A stretch of 64,000 bases of DNA from QHXW01 sp035280425 (GCA_035280425.1 DATEFW010000018.1:62001-126000), one strand, 5' to 3'. Positions 45,448 to 54,162 are shown, counted from the first letter of the stretch. The notes: generated by a model not told the origin, from the letters alone. Numbers and translations: made by a program.

Positions 45448-45855
45448 CTACGCGGCCAGCGGCTTGCCGATCTCCCAGTGGTGGCCAAACGGATCGGCGA
45501 TCCGGCCGACTCGCCAGCCGTAGGGCTGATCGGTAACAGGCGAAACGGCCCGCGCGCCTGCGGCGACGGCCCGCTCGAACGCAGCATCGGGGTTTTCGAC
45601 GACCATCACCATCCGCACGGAACCGCCGCCCAGAGACTCCGGACTGAAGTTCAAGTGCTCGGGAGACTCATCGGCGATCCAGAACTCCGCGCCGCCGACC
45701 GAGAGCTGGGCGACGACATCTCCGCTCTCGCTTTCGATGCGAAACAGCTCTTGAGCTTCGAATGCAACCTTATAAAACTCGACGGCTTGTGCCCCACGCC
45801 GTACCGAGAGCATCGGCGCAATCGAGGTTTTTGGAATCGCGGCGGTTTGCGGCAT
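45448..45855 (-). CDS. VOC-family (PhnB/glyoxalase-like) protein
   Basis: 135 residues, cytosolic. Paired beta-alpha-beta-beta-beta units of the vicinal-oxygen-chelate fold: APMLSVRRGAQAVEFYKVAF, VAQLSVGGAEFWIADE, then VRMVMVVENPDAAFERAVAA and the C-terminal RIADPFGHHWEIGKPLA. The PFGHxW end is typical of PhnB-like members. Function not defined; 20 bases separate it from the stop of the ferritin-like gene, which lies upstream of nothing else in this direction, so co-transcription is possible. Confidence 0.87.
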   Translation of the reverse strand: MPQTAAIPKTSIAPMLSVRRGAQAVEFYKVAFEAQELFRIESESGDVVAQLSVGGAEFWIADESPEHLNFSPESLGGGSVRMVMVVENPDAAFERAVAAGARAVSPVTDQPYGWRVGRIADPFGHHWEIGKPLAA

Positions 45856-45874
45856 GTTTGTCAGTCTTTGTCGG

Positions 45875-47137
45875 CTACATGAAATTCGGCGTGTGCAGAT
45901 CGGAAATGGTCTGCGCCTGCTCCGGGGTAAACCCTGCGTTCAGGAGGCGCTTGACACGCTGCTCGTGCATGGTTTCGAGCAGTTCGCGGAACGCTTCGTG
46001 CCCGCGCCGGACGGCAGACGGCGCCGTATCGCGCGCGGCGAGGATGGTCAGAGCATCCTGGAGGTGCGACGGAACGCCGCCTGCATTATGTAACGTGGCA
46101 GCGCGGCGGCGGACCGCGGCTTCCAGACGTCCATAAAGCGCCGGATCGTGAGCCAGCGCATGGCGCACATGCGCCAGCCCGAAATGCACGTGGCGCGCTT
46201 CATCCAGACGCGCGCGCCGCGTCAGCTCCGCCGTCGCCTCATCGGGCGCATAGTTCTCTATGTAACGCAGCAAATCCAGAAACGTTCCTTCACCGAGTAC
46301 GGAAAGAAGAAATGCGGCCTCGGTGAAGTCTTCGAGCTCGAGCAAAGAGAGCAGCGATCGCGATGTGGTTGCCGACGAGATCCCCACGCCTCCGCTGCCG
46401 GCGCGTGCCCGTTTGAGAAACACGTCGATATGACGCGCTTCATCGGCCACCTGCGTTGCCAGAAACATCGCTACCTCGACATAGGCCGGATGAATCCGCG
46501 GAAGAAATCGCGACGGCACGTACAGCGCCGAAAGCTCGTTCTCGGCGAGGAAGGTCATGACCTGCCCCATGGCGCGCTCGAGCGCCGGCGGCAGAGGCTG
46601 AACTTTTTCCCACGGAATATCGCGCGAGGCATCCCACTGCGCGGCCACCGCCTGGTCGTAAAGGTGCGCAACTTCCGGCGGCGCGACACGATCGCGATCG
46701 AGCAGAGCAAAGGGATAAGTGGGACCGCCGGGTTCGACCTGCGCGCCGCGCGGAGCAAAGCCGGTGGATGGATCGGCGTGCTCCGGCATGGGCACTGCCG
46801 CGAGCAGATCGGCGCTCAACAACCGGCCCGAACGCCGTGGAAGGTTGACCCGCTCCTCGCGTTCGCCGCGTGGAACCGAATACGGGCCGCGGGCGATCAG
46901 GTGCCGCGTGCGGCCGCCGGCCACTTCTTCCTGATCGACGTACTCATGGCGCTCCAGGCGGCACCAGGCCGGCAGATCCTCGGCCACGGTTCGCGCCGAC
47001 GAAACGACCGCCAGCACGCCGCCCGGCTCGAGCAGTTCGAGCGCGGGCCGCACCAGGGCCAGCAAACCCCCGCCCAAGGCCAAGTCGCCGCCGTCGATGG
47101 CCACTGCAACAGTGCTGCCGGCGCCGGGGAAACTCAA
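45875..47137 (-). CDS. TusA-like domain fused to ferritin-like di-iron domain
   Basis: 420 residues from TTG at 47137, whose last bases overlap the stop of the PhnD-like gene (TTGA). Residues 1-85 match the TusA fold (LVRPALELLEPGGVLAVVSS, AEDLPAWCRLERHEYVDQEE), but the usual CPxP active-site segment is replaced by DLALGGGLL, so persulfide transfer by the standard Cys is impossible. The C-terminal ferritin-like helices carry a two-site ligand set: AENELSALY, ADEARHIDVF, LGEGTF and LDEARHVHFG. This supports a di-iron or di-manganese oxidase/oxygenase. Earlier upstream frame is a shadow. Substrate unknown; see the operon with acyl-CoA dehydrogenase and PhnD-like genes. Confidence 0.78.
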   Translation of the reverse strand: MSFPGAGSTVAVAIDGGDLALGGGLLALVRPALELLEPGGVLAVVSSARTVAEDLPAWCRLERHEYVDQEEVAGGRTRHLIARGPYSVPRGEREERVNLPRRSGRLLSADLLAAVPMPEHADPSTGFAPRGAQVEPGGPTYPFALLDRDRVAPPEVAHLYDQAVAAQWDASRDIPWEKVQPLPPALERAMGQVMTFLAENELSALYVPSRFLPRIHPAYVEVAMFLATQVADEARHIDVFLKRARAGSGGVGISSATTSRSLLSLLELEDFTEAAFLLSVLGEGTFLDLLRYIENYAPDEATAELTRRARLDEARHVHFGLAHVRHALAHDPALYGRLEAAVRRRAATLHNAGGVPSHLQDALTILAARDTAPSAVRRGHEAFRELLETMHEQRVKRLLNAGFTPEQAQTISDLHTPNFM

Positions 47138-47943
47138 AGCGATTCCGTCTCCGCCAGGGCCGCCACCAGGCTCTGATATCCTTCTTCGCGCGGCGGAACC
47201 CATTCCCGAAGGCCCTCGAGCTCCATCAGGCGCCGGTGACCGGGAACGTCCCACCGCATGGCGAACAGTGCGCGGCGAAATCCTTCGAGCTTTTCCTTGG
47301 GCAGATCGGGCATGGCGTCGAACATGCAATGGTCGAAGCCCGGCGTGGTCCACAACACTTCGATTTTCCCTGCGTCGATGCGCCCCGCCGATTGCTCGCC
47401 GGCCCAGATCAGATCCCCCACCGTTCCCGCCTGTGCACGGCCGTCATGGAGCGCCGCCAGCACATCCAGCTCGCTCGTTCCTGTGTCGCCGTGTTTCCCG
47501 AGATCGGTATCGAAAGCCAAAACGTTTACGCGCGAAAGATCAATCCCCTGCTGCCTCAGGAAATAGAGCGGCAGGATGCGCGCCTGCGTGGAGTCGCGGC
47601 TGCCTACGGCCAGTGTCTTCTGGTGCAGATCTCCCAGGGAGCGGATGCCCGCATCTTTGCGCACCACGATCTTGGACCGGAATCCGCAATCGGAATCGCG
47701 CATGCCGAGCGACAGCGACTTGCCGCCGGTGTGATGCCTGACACGCACATGCGCCAGCGGCGTATTCCAGGCGATATCGATGTGACCCTTGAGCAATGTT
47801 TCAATCTGCCGCTCGTAGTTGGAGAACAGCGCGAAGTCCATCGGCACGCCCAGATCGTGGAAATGCGCCCGCATGCCCTCCCAAATCGTCACAACCTTTG
47901 GATCGTAAGCAACGGCGCCGAGAAAAATGGTCGAGTCGTCCAT
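47134..47943 (-). CDS. PhnD/SsuA-type substrate-binding protein without signal peptide
   Basis: 269 residues. Type 2 periplasmic-binding fold as in phosphonate-binding PhnD: MDDSTIFLGAVAYDPKVVTI, FALFSNYERQIETLLKGHID, AWNTPLAHVRV, SKIVVRKDAGIRSLGDLHQK, TLAVGSRDSTQARILP. There is no export leader and no permease or ATPase gene beside it, so a cytosolic ligand-binding role is likely rather than transport. It sits between the acyl-CoA dehydrogenase (nine bases upstream) and the TusA/ferritin fusion (four-base overlap), so translation is coupled. Confidence 0.85.
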   Translation of the reverse strand: MDDSTIFLGAVAYDPKVVTIWEGMRAHFHDLGVPMDFALFSNYERQIETLLKGHIDIAWNTPLAHVRVRHHTGGKSLSLGMRDSDCGFRSKIVVRKDAGIRSLGDLHQKTLAVGSRDSTQARILPLYFLRQQGIDLSRVNVLAFDTDLGKHGDTGTSELDVLAALHDGRAQAGTVGDLIWAGEQSAGRIDAGKIEVLWTTPGFDHCMFDAMPDLPKEKLEGFRRALFAMRWDVPGHRRLMELEGLREWVPPREEGYQSLVAALAETESL

Positions 47944-47952
47944 GAGCTCCTC

Positions 47953-49119
47953 TCAGCCGAATAGCGGCAGCCCGGTGAGCACGCGCCCGATGAAGTCGTT
48001 CAGGTGATCGACGGTTGGCGCCATCACCCAGCCGGCGCGCGCGTCGCGGAATAGGCGTTCTATTCCAAGGTGCCTGGAGAACGCCGCGCCGCCACAGGCT
48101 TTCATAGCAAGATCGGTCACTTCTACCGCCGCTTCGAGCGAGCTCAGGCGGGATTCCAGCACGTAGAGCGGCGCGGATTCCGATCCGCCGACCACCTCGG
48201 CGAGCGCGTAGCCCAAAAGCGCGCGGGCCTGGTCGGTTCGCGCGCTCATTTGCGCCAAACGCGCGCGCAGCACAGGCAAATCGCGCAGGCAGGAGCCGGT
48301 GTGTTCAAAGCCGGCCGATTGCATATGCCTGGCTGTAGACGTAACGGCGGCGCGGCACAAGCCGTTGGCCATGGCGGCAGTGCCCATGGCAAACCAGGGG
48401 AGCACGACTTCCAGCATGGTTTTCGGACCTTCACCGAGCGCGCTGATTAGCTGGCTTTTCGCGACCTTAAGATTCTCCATCACCATCGGCGCCGAATCGT
48501 TTCCGCGGAGGCCAAGCCCGTTGAACGTTCCAGCAATGCGGAGCCCGCTGGCGCCCTTGCGCGCCAGGTATACGGTGGATTCCAGAGCTGAGCCGGCGTT
48601 AGGCTGCTGGGCGCTCGCAACATAGGAATCGGCATGGTCGGCGGATGTTACCCAGGATTTCTGCGCGTTTGTCGTAAATCCATCGCCGTTCGGCGCCAGT
48701 TTCGATACCGGCGCCCAAAACTGCGATCGCGAGCCGCGTTCGGAAAGCGCGAGTGTCGTCAGATGTCTGCCGGCGGCAATCTCGCCCAGCAGCTTGTCGC
48801 GGCCTTCTAGAATAGCGGATGACGCTATGGCTTGTGCTGCCGAGATGTGCATCACGTAGACCATGGCCGTAGATGCGCAGGCCTGCGCCAGTTCTTCGAC
48901 CACCGCGGCGTACGCGCGCGGCCCTTGTCCCTTGCCGCCGAATTGAGGGGAGATGCAAAGTCCGAGGAGGCCCTGTGACGCGAGCGTGGAGATGGCTTCC
49001 GTAGGAAAACGCGCTTCCGCATCGACCTGTGCTGCATGGAGCGCAGCGACATCGCGCGCGATCGAAGCGGCCAGAGCCGCCATGTCCATTTCTTGAGAGC
49101 TCAGACTGTAAATGTGCAT
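47953..49119 (-). CDS. acyl-CoA dehydrogenase family flavoprotein
   Basis: 388 residues, FAD-dependent. N-terminal helices (IARDVAALHAAQVDAEARFP), middle beta domain with TTLALSERGSRSQF and SWVTSADHADSYV, and the C-terminal helical domain ending CGGAAFSRHLGIERLFRDAR and AGWVMAPTVDHLND. The usual catalytic Glu near the C-terminal third was not obvious to me, as in the DszC/SfnC-like monooxygenase branch, so a flavin monooxygenase is possible. First gene of a three-gene operon with a PhnD-like and a TusA/ferritin protein. Confidence 0.88.
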   Translation of the reverse strand: MHIYSLSSQEMDMAALAASIARDVAALHAAQVDAEARFPTEAISTLASQGLLGLCISPQFGGKGQGPRAYAAVVEELAQACASTAMVYVMHISAAQAIASSAILEGRDKLLGEIAAGRHLTTLALSERGSRSQFWAPVSKLAPNGDGFTTNAQKSWVTSADHADSYVASAQQPNAGSALESTVYLARKGASGLRIAGTFNGLGLRGNDSAPMVMENLKVAKSQLISALGEGPKTMLEVVLPWFAMGTAAMANGLCRAAVTSTARHMQSAGFEHTGSCLRDLPVLRARLAQMSARTDQARALLGYALAEVVGGSESAPLYVLESRLSSLEAAVEVTDLAMKACGGAAFSRHLGIERLFRDARAGWVMAPTVDHLNDFIGRVLTGLPLFG

Positions 49120-49192
49120 GGGAGACCTCCATCATATAACTGAAACGGAGGGCACCCAGCGCAGTGCGGAAACGGGCCTTTGTTGGAAGAGG

Positions 49193-49216
49193 GCGCCGGC
49201 CCCTGTGGGCCGGCGC
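49193..49216. terminator. strong GC-rich hairpin after the 7-TM gene
   Basis: GCGCCGGCCC and GGGCCGGCGC form a perfect 10-bp stem with a four-base loop, 13 bases beyond the stop of the 7-TM gene on the minus strand and upstream of the acyl-CoA dehydrogenase operon. No T run on either side. It probably separates the two transcripts. Confidence 0.5.
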
Positions 49217-49228
49217 ATTTGGAGGGAG

Positions 49229-49936
49229 TTAAGCGGCGGTTTTGGCCAACTGCTCCGTATCGGGCACGATACGTTGCAAGTACAGCCGGTAGAACAGATA
49301 CACCAGATACATCACTGGCAACACCAGCAGCGATACTTCCCAGCCCACCGTACGGCTGGATACGGTGACCAGGCCTGCTATCGCCGAGCCGACCAGATAG
49401 TACGGGAAAGTCCATAGGTAGCATTGCTGCCAGATCTTTTTCAGAGGCTTGCCATCCAGCAGGCAGAGCACGCCCGAAACCAGCAGCGTGTTGCTGATGA
49501 AGTAGAGACAAGCAGCCAGCACCAGCAGCGCGGGAAGCGAATCCGCGCGCGCCAGTGCGAGTGTGTAATGAGAAACCTGATACGCCGCGCCGATACTGAG
49601 CGCCAGGGCGGCCACGTTGAAGGCCACCTGTACGGCCCGCGGCTGGGTTTTCGCCCGCCAGACGCACTGTATCAGGATCGCGAGGCAACCCATGGTCATG
49701 GTTTCGATCAAGGTGAAATCGGCGATGCCGATCAGAATGAACAGGAAGTTCACCGAGATCGTGCCAGTGATGCCTGGGAGCCGCACCTTCATGGTTGAGG
49801 CCAGAACCGCCAGTAACAGATAGCTGAAGTACCGTGGCAGATCCGGGAATTCGGCGCGGAACGCCAGGCTGCCGCCCAGCAGAGCAAATCCGAAAGTGAC
49901 GACCAGCGCGATGTAGATTTTAGCGTTCCTTGGCAT
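49229..49936 (-). CDS. multi-pass membrane protein (about seven TM segments), sensor-like
   Basis: 235 residues, almost entirely transmembrane: IYIALVVTFGFALLGGSLAF, YFSYLLLAVLASTM, INFLF-type segment ISVNFLFILIGIADFTLIE, VAFNVAALALSIGAAYQV, LLVLAACLYFISNTLLVSGV, YYLVGSAIAGLVTVSS and LLVLPVMYLVYLFYRLY. The pattern resembles the N-terminal membrane sensor of some diguanylate cyclases and HD-GYP proteins, but here no output domain follows. Function unknown; stand-alone sensor module or subunit. Five bases from the subtilase stop. Confidence 0.72.
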   Translation of the reverse strand: MPRNAKIYIALVVTFGFALLGGSLAFRAEFPDLPRYFSYLLLAVLASTMKVRLPGITGTISVNFLFILIGIADFTLIETMTMGCLAILIQCVWRAKTQPRAVQVAFNVAALALSIGAAYQVSHYTLALARADSLPALLVLAACLYFISNTLLVSGVLCLLDGKPLKKIWQQCYLWTFPYYLVGSAIAGLVTVSSRTVGWEVSLLVLPVMYLVYLFYRLYLQRIVPDTEQLAKTAA

Positions 49937-49941
49937 GGCCG

Positions 49942-51747
49942 TTAGAATCCAGAATCGTCATCGCCGTCATCCGCAGACATAGCGGACATCGACGTGTCCA
50001 AGTTAACAGCGCCGCCCCAGACAACACTGAAGCCGCTGCATGTGGTATCGCCCCAGACGACCGAGCTTCCCCAAACCACGGATTGGGCGCCGATCGATCC
50101 GTTGAAAACAACCGAACCCCACACCACCGAATCGCCCCACACTACCGAATCGCCCCAGACCACCGAGAAATTGCGGACGATGCTCACAGTTTTATTGGCT
50201 GCATTGTAAACAGCTAGCGGTGAGAGAGCTGGCAGCGCTGGCGTGTCGTTGCTCGCCATAGCTGCCGCGATATCCAGATAGCCGGCGCCAACGGTGAAAA
50301 TATCCGCCTGGCTGTTGAATTTGGTGAGGGTCAATATGTCGGTGCCCGTGCTGTATAGCGGAAGCACCTTCGCCGCCGTCTTCATCAGCCGCGCTTTCAC
50401 GATGTCCGGCGTTAAAGACGGCTGGTTTTGCAGCATGAGCGCTACGGCGCCGCTCACCATCGGGGTGGCCATACTGGTGCCACTCAGTCGGAAGTAGCTC
50501 GCGCTGGCAGTCGAATACGTTCCGTAAGTCTCACAATTGGAGCAATACGTGGCAGAGTTGACCTGAGTTTTTGGATACTGGCTAATCAGCGTGCAGGTGG
50601 GGGAAGCCAGCAGCGAGATAATACTGTTTCCCGGCGCCACCAGGTCCGGCTTTACAAAATGATCGATCGGCGTCGGACCTTTCGAACTGTAGCTGGCGAC
50701 GGTGTCGTCGGTTCGAGAGGGTGTGCCATTCATCGAGGTTGCGCCGACCGTAATGACGTAAGGATCGTTTCCGGGCGACGTGATCGTGCCATAGCCGTGT
50801 ACGCCGTACTGATTGTTGCGGCCGTAATTACCTGCCGCAGTGACCACCACGATTCCCGCCTGCCAGGCCTGTTCTACCGCTTGGCACAGCGGATCGAGCG
50901 TATAGGTCTCGTAAACCGGGTGTCCCAGCGAAAGATTAATGACGCGAATGTTGTAAGTGCTCTGTAACTGGATGGCCCGCTGGATGGCAGCGATGACGCC
51001 GCTTTCCGTTCCTGAGCCGTTCTGATCAAGCACCCGCAGGTTGATGATATTCGCGTTGGGTGCAATGCCCTTGAAGGTGCGGGCAAAATTCGGGCCGGTT
51101 GAATCCGCTCCATTAGCTGCTACGATACCCGCCACATGCGTGCCGTGGCCGAAATAGTCGGAAGGATCCGTCGTGCCGCTCAGGAAGCTTTCACTGTAAA
51201 CGATGCGTGAGCCCAGAGTATCCTTGCTCTTCAGGTCATTCTTCAGCGTGACGCCGCTGTCGATAACGGCCACGCCGATACCGGAGCCATCAACCCCGTA
51301 TTGCTGCCAGGCGACTGTCGCATTGGTGGTCGGGTCTGCCAGATCCAAAGAGCCGGCCATGTTTCGGTCCGGCGAGATGTACTTGATGGATGGATCGTTG
51401 GCCAGCGCTTGAACAACGCTCAACGGCAGACTCAAGTGCGCGGCATTGATACCGGAGAAAATGTGCTTCATCCGGCCGTAAGCGCCGAGTTGCTTGAGTT
51501 GAGCTTTGGTTGGTGGATTGACGAACTGAACGATCACATCCACCGTGGCCCCTGAGTTTCCTGGAAGATCTGGCGCGAGTTTCGGGTTGGCAAAAGCCGT
51601 GCCAACCAAAGCGATCACGACCGTCAGTTGAATCAGGCGCATTAGTTTGGATCTGACACCGGATGACGCCGTTGTCACGATCCGCGGCTCCGGGTTCGCG
51701 AGTGGCGCGCGAGCCGTGCCGCCGGGATTGTAAGTGTCGTGTCTCAT
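49942..51747 (-). CDS. S8 family subtilisin-like serine protease with C-terminal VVWG repeats
   Basis: 601 residues, secreted (LIQLTVVIALVGTAFANP). An I9-like inhibitor propeptide (VDVIVQFVNPPTKAQLKQLG; HLSLPLSVVQALANDPSIKY) precedes the catalytic domain with Asp in GVAVIDSGV, His in YFGHGTHVAG, Asn region VVTAAGNYG and Ser in LSGTSMATPM. The tail contains about seven SVVWGD-type repeats over 52 residues, then an acidic end (DDGDDDSGF). Such repeats are seen in other acidobacterial subtilases and may bind the cell surface or calcium; this is inference. ATG at 51747 has GGAG five bases upstream; about 35 extra residues precede the hydrophobic core of the leader. Confidence 0.92.
   Translation of the reverse strand: MRHDTYNPGGTARAPLANPEPRIVTTASSGVRSKLMRLIQLTVVIALVGTAFANPKLAPDLPGNSGATVDVIVQFVNPPTKAQLKQLGAYGRMKHIFSGINAAHLSLPLSVVQALANDPSIKYISPDRNMAGSLDLADPTTNATVAWQQYGVDGSGIGVAVIDSGVTLKNDLKSKDTLGSRIVYSESFLSGTTDPSDYFGHGTHVAGIVAANGADSTGPNFARTFKGIAPNANIINLRVLDQNGSGTESGVIAAIQRAIQLQSTYNIRVINLSLGHPVYETYTLDPLCQAVEQAWQAGIVVVTAAGNYGRNNQYGVHGYGTITSPGNDPYVITVGATSMNGTPSRTDDTVASYSSKGPTPIDHFVKPDLVAPGNSIISLLASPTCTLISQYPKTQVNSATYCSNCETYGTYSTASASYFRLSGTSMATPMVSGAVALMLQNQPSLTPDIVKARLMKTAAKVLPLYSTGTDILTLTKFNSQADIFTVGAGYLDIAAAMASNDTPALPALSPLAVYNAANKTVSIVRNFSVVWGDSVVWGDSVVWGSVVFNGSIGAQSVVWGSSVVWGDTTCSGFSVVWGGAVNLDTSMSAMSADDGDDDSGF
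50011..50166. repeat. 18-bp-based repeats coding SVVWG(D/S) in the subtilase tail
   Basis: Tandem and interspersed copies, three adjacent and four more separated by short linkers (GSIGAQ, TTCSGF). At DNA level CCCCA(G/C)AC(C/T)AC recurs on the plus strand. In-frame repetition allows gain and loss of copies by slippage. Confidence 0.75.
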
Positions 51748-52194
51748 CGTGGCTCCATCTGCATGAAGTCGCGTATACGGCCTTCATCAAGCAAGCGCTG
51801 GTCCAAACGTAAGTTGTTGAAAGGCCGCGAACTTCATCTGACCACGCGTACAGCGGTGACAATTTGTCACTCCCGTTTCCCTGATAACCTCGATTAGTTG
51901 AGCACCTGCTGTGAGTTAGACAGGATGGTTAACATCGTCTGCTACGACAATCACAAGTTAGTTCGATTCAGGTAACGCTAACTGGCGATGTACGCGCACA
52001 AGCCCGGCAACGCTGACTCTTTTTTGGAAAGCTGCGGACTTGTTGCATTTACGAAAAGCGAGTTGGATGACAGATCGTTGCGCCGCGCCTGTGAAAGCCG
52101 AACGGCGCTCCCTGGGCCAAAGTGACTCAAAGGCGCCATAACTGGAACGGTTGGAAGTATTAGACCAAAGTTATTAACGTAGAACGTCGGTGCC
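51748..52194. other. 447-bp intergenic region with one palindrome
   Basis: Lies between the subtilase start and the kinase stop, both on the minus strand. No coding frame or RNA gene was recognised. It is likely to hold the subtilase promoter; a 15-bp palindrome at 51856-51870 is the only clear element. Confidence 0.5.
51856..51870. promoter_or_regulatory. 15-bp palindrome, operator candidate upstream of the subtilase
   Basis: GTGACAA-T-TTGTCAC, perfect 7-bp arms around one base, about 109 bases before the protease ATG. It resembles a CRP-type GTGA/TCAC site but has a seven-base rather than six-base spacer, so another dimeric regulator is more likely. Confidence 0.4.
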
Positions 52195-54075
52195 CTACTG
52201 TAACGGAATCTTCAGGAACTTCGTGACGCCGTTGCGTATCTCGACGGTCTCGGATTTGTGCATACCGTCTTTTTCCACGCGCACCGTGTAGGTCCCCGGC
52301 GCCAGGCTGAGTTGCGCCGGTGTGGTATGCGATACGGGCCGCTCGTTGACGAAAATGGCCGCACCCGCCGGTGAGGAGCTAAGCATCAGCGTGCCGGTTT
52401 GCGTGCGGAGCGTGACCATAGGCAGCTCAATCGGGCTGTCGATAATGCGAATCTCCCGGCTCTCCCGTTGATAACCGTCGTGGTTTAGCGTCACGGTGTG
52501 CCGTCCGGGCAGGACGCTCAGCATGCAGGGCGTTTTACAGGAAACCGCGGAATTATTGTCCAAAACCGCGGTAGCGCCGGGAGGCTCAGTCGTAACCAGG
52601 ACGTCTTGCGGTCCGCTAGCGGGGCGGGGCTGCACACGGGGCTGCCGCGCAGGCTTTTCGGCGGGCGGAGAATTCTCAGCATTCCCGGCGGGTTGTTCCT
52701 CTGTTTTTTGTTCCTGCGCCTGCTGCTCCGGCGCTTTCTGCTCGCCCTGAGCGCCGGCATTGGCTTCGGGAGGCTGAGCTTCGACGGGTTTGGTTTCCGT
52801 CGGCTTGTTATCAGCCGGTTTAGTCCCGCTTCCTCCCTGTGCGCCTTTGGACTCGGCCTCCATGGGGCTGGGCTTCTTTTCTTCGGGCGCCGGGACGGGT
52901 GGTGGAGTGACAGGTGGCGTGGATTCCGGGCCTTTCGCCGCGGATTCGGGCGGAGCCGGCGACCGTCCGATGCCGAGGCCGCCTCCAAATTGCAGCGCGA
53001 TCAGTCCGATCAATCCCAGCGCAACCACCAGCGCCGCTACAAAAGGCAGAAGCCACCTGGAACCACTCTGCTGCCGCCCTCTCAACACTTCTTCGGTGGT
53101 GGTGCCGGCGCCGGCCGGAACGCCGCCGGTGGGAGCGTCGCTCACCACCGTGGGCATGGTCAGGTTCCCACCTCGCGGAAGGTTCTTCCAGCCCGGAGTA
53201 TTGTTGCAGGCCGTTTCAAGCCCATTCACAAACTCGGTGCAGGACGGGTAACGTCCTTCCGGTTTCTTCAGCAGGCCCCGCCGCAACACAGAATCGATCT
53301 GCTGCCCAAGCGTCGGATTGAGCCGCTGTGCGGGCGGCGGGTCCTCCGCGACAATCTTGTAAACCACCGTAGTCAGGTGCTCGCCGGTGAAAGGACGTTC
53401 GCCGGTCAACATTTCGTAGGCGATAACCGACAGCGAAAACTGGTCGGCGCGCCCGCTGACCGCAAGCCCCTGCACCTGTTCAGGCGACATGTAATTCGGC
53501 GTCCCTACGATGGTTCCGGTCTGCGTGTATTGCTGCGAGGTCGTAACCTTAGCGATGCCGAAATCCGTAATCTTGACGGCGCCGTCGGAGGCGATCATGA
53601 TATTGGCGGGCTTGATATCGCGGTGCACGATGCCCTTGCTGTGCGCGTAGTCCAGCGCCGCCGCGGTCTGCCGCAGGATGCCCATCAGCCTGTCGGGAGG
53701 GAGCGGCTGCCTGGAGGAAAGAAGCTGGTCGACCGTCGGCCCGTCCACGTACTCCATGGCGATGAACGCGACCTCGCCGCGCTCTTCCATGTCGTAAATG
53801 GTCACAATCCCGGGATGCGAGAGGATGCCTGCCGAACGCGCCTCGCGAAATAGCCGCTCGCGCAGTTTGGCGCGCTCATCCGGGTCGTCCACCTCATCCA
53901 GCCGGATGGTTTTGATCGCTACCTGTCGGCCGATCGTGGGATCTACCGCAAGATACACCACGCCCATGGCGCCATGGCCTAACTCCTTTACAATCTCGTA
54001 GCGGCCGATGCGGTCCATGCTGGCGCGAATGTGTCGAAGGACGTCGGAGGAACCCGTCGAAGAGCGGCTCTCCAC
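52195..54075 (-). CDS. transmembrane Ser/Thr protein kinase with PEGA domains
   Basis: 626 residues. PknB-type kinase domain at about 25-285: glycine loop LGHGAMGVVYLA, Lys in VAIKTIRL, catalytic HRDIKPANIM, DFGIAKV, activation loop ending GTPNYMSPEQ. One transmembrane helix (LLPFVAALVVALGLIGLIAL, about 345-365), then a Pro/Glu/Gln-rich low-complexity stretch and two PEGA domains (TTEPPGATAVLDN, LPGRHTVTLNHDGYQRES; SSSPAGAAIFVNERPV, LAPGTYTVRVEKDG) outside the membrane. All catalytic residues are present. An ATG at 54018 would also suit the kinase start. It may phosphorylate FHA partners such as the adenylate cyclase near 12 kb; inferred only. Confidence 0.93.
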   Translation of the reverse strand: MESRSSTGSSDVLRHIRASMDRIGRYEIVKELGHGAMGVVYLAVDPTIGRQVAIKTIRLDEVDDPDERAKLRERLFREARSAGILSHPGIVTIYDMEERGEVAFIAMEYVDGPTVDQLLSSRQPLPPDRLMGILRQTAAALDYAHSKGIVHRDIKPANIMIASDGAVKITDFGIAKVTTSQQYTQTGTIVGTPNYMSPEQVQGLAVSGRADQFSLSVIAYEMLTGERPFTGEHLTTVVYKIVAEDPPPAQRLNPTLGQQIDSVLRRGLLKKPEGRYPSCTEFVNGLETACNNTPGWKNLPRGGNLTMPTVVSDAPTGGVPAGAGTTTEEVLRGRQQSGSRWLLPFVAALVVALGLIGLIALQFGGGLGIGRSPAPPESAAKGPESTPPVTPPPVPAPEEKKPSPMEAESKGAQGGSGTKPADNKPTETKPVEAQPPEANAGAQGEQKAPEQQAQEQKTEEQPAGNAENSPPAEKPARQPRVQPRPASGPQDVLVTTEPPGATAVLDNNSAVSCKTPCMLSVLPGRHTVTLNHDGYQRESREIRIIDSPIELPMVTLRTQTGTLMLSSSPAGAAIFVNERPVSHTTPAQLSLAPGTYTVRVEKDGMHKSETVEIRNGVTKFLKIPLQ

Positions 54076-54162
54076 GTTGTCATCCTACCAGAGTTCGTGC
54101 GCCGGGCGTTGATGGGCCAAGCCCGCTTGCGCCCACCCCGGCTTTCGTGGGGCAATGAGGGC

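Noticed and set aside
47138..47353. N-terminal extension of the TusA/ferritin protein
   Set aside because: It overlaps the PhnD-like gene in a different frame; the TTGA overlap gives a natural start.
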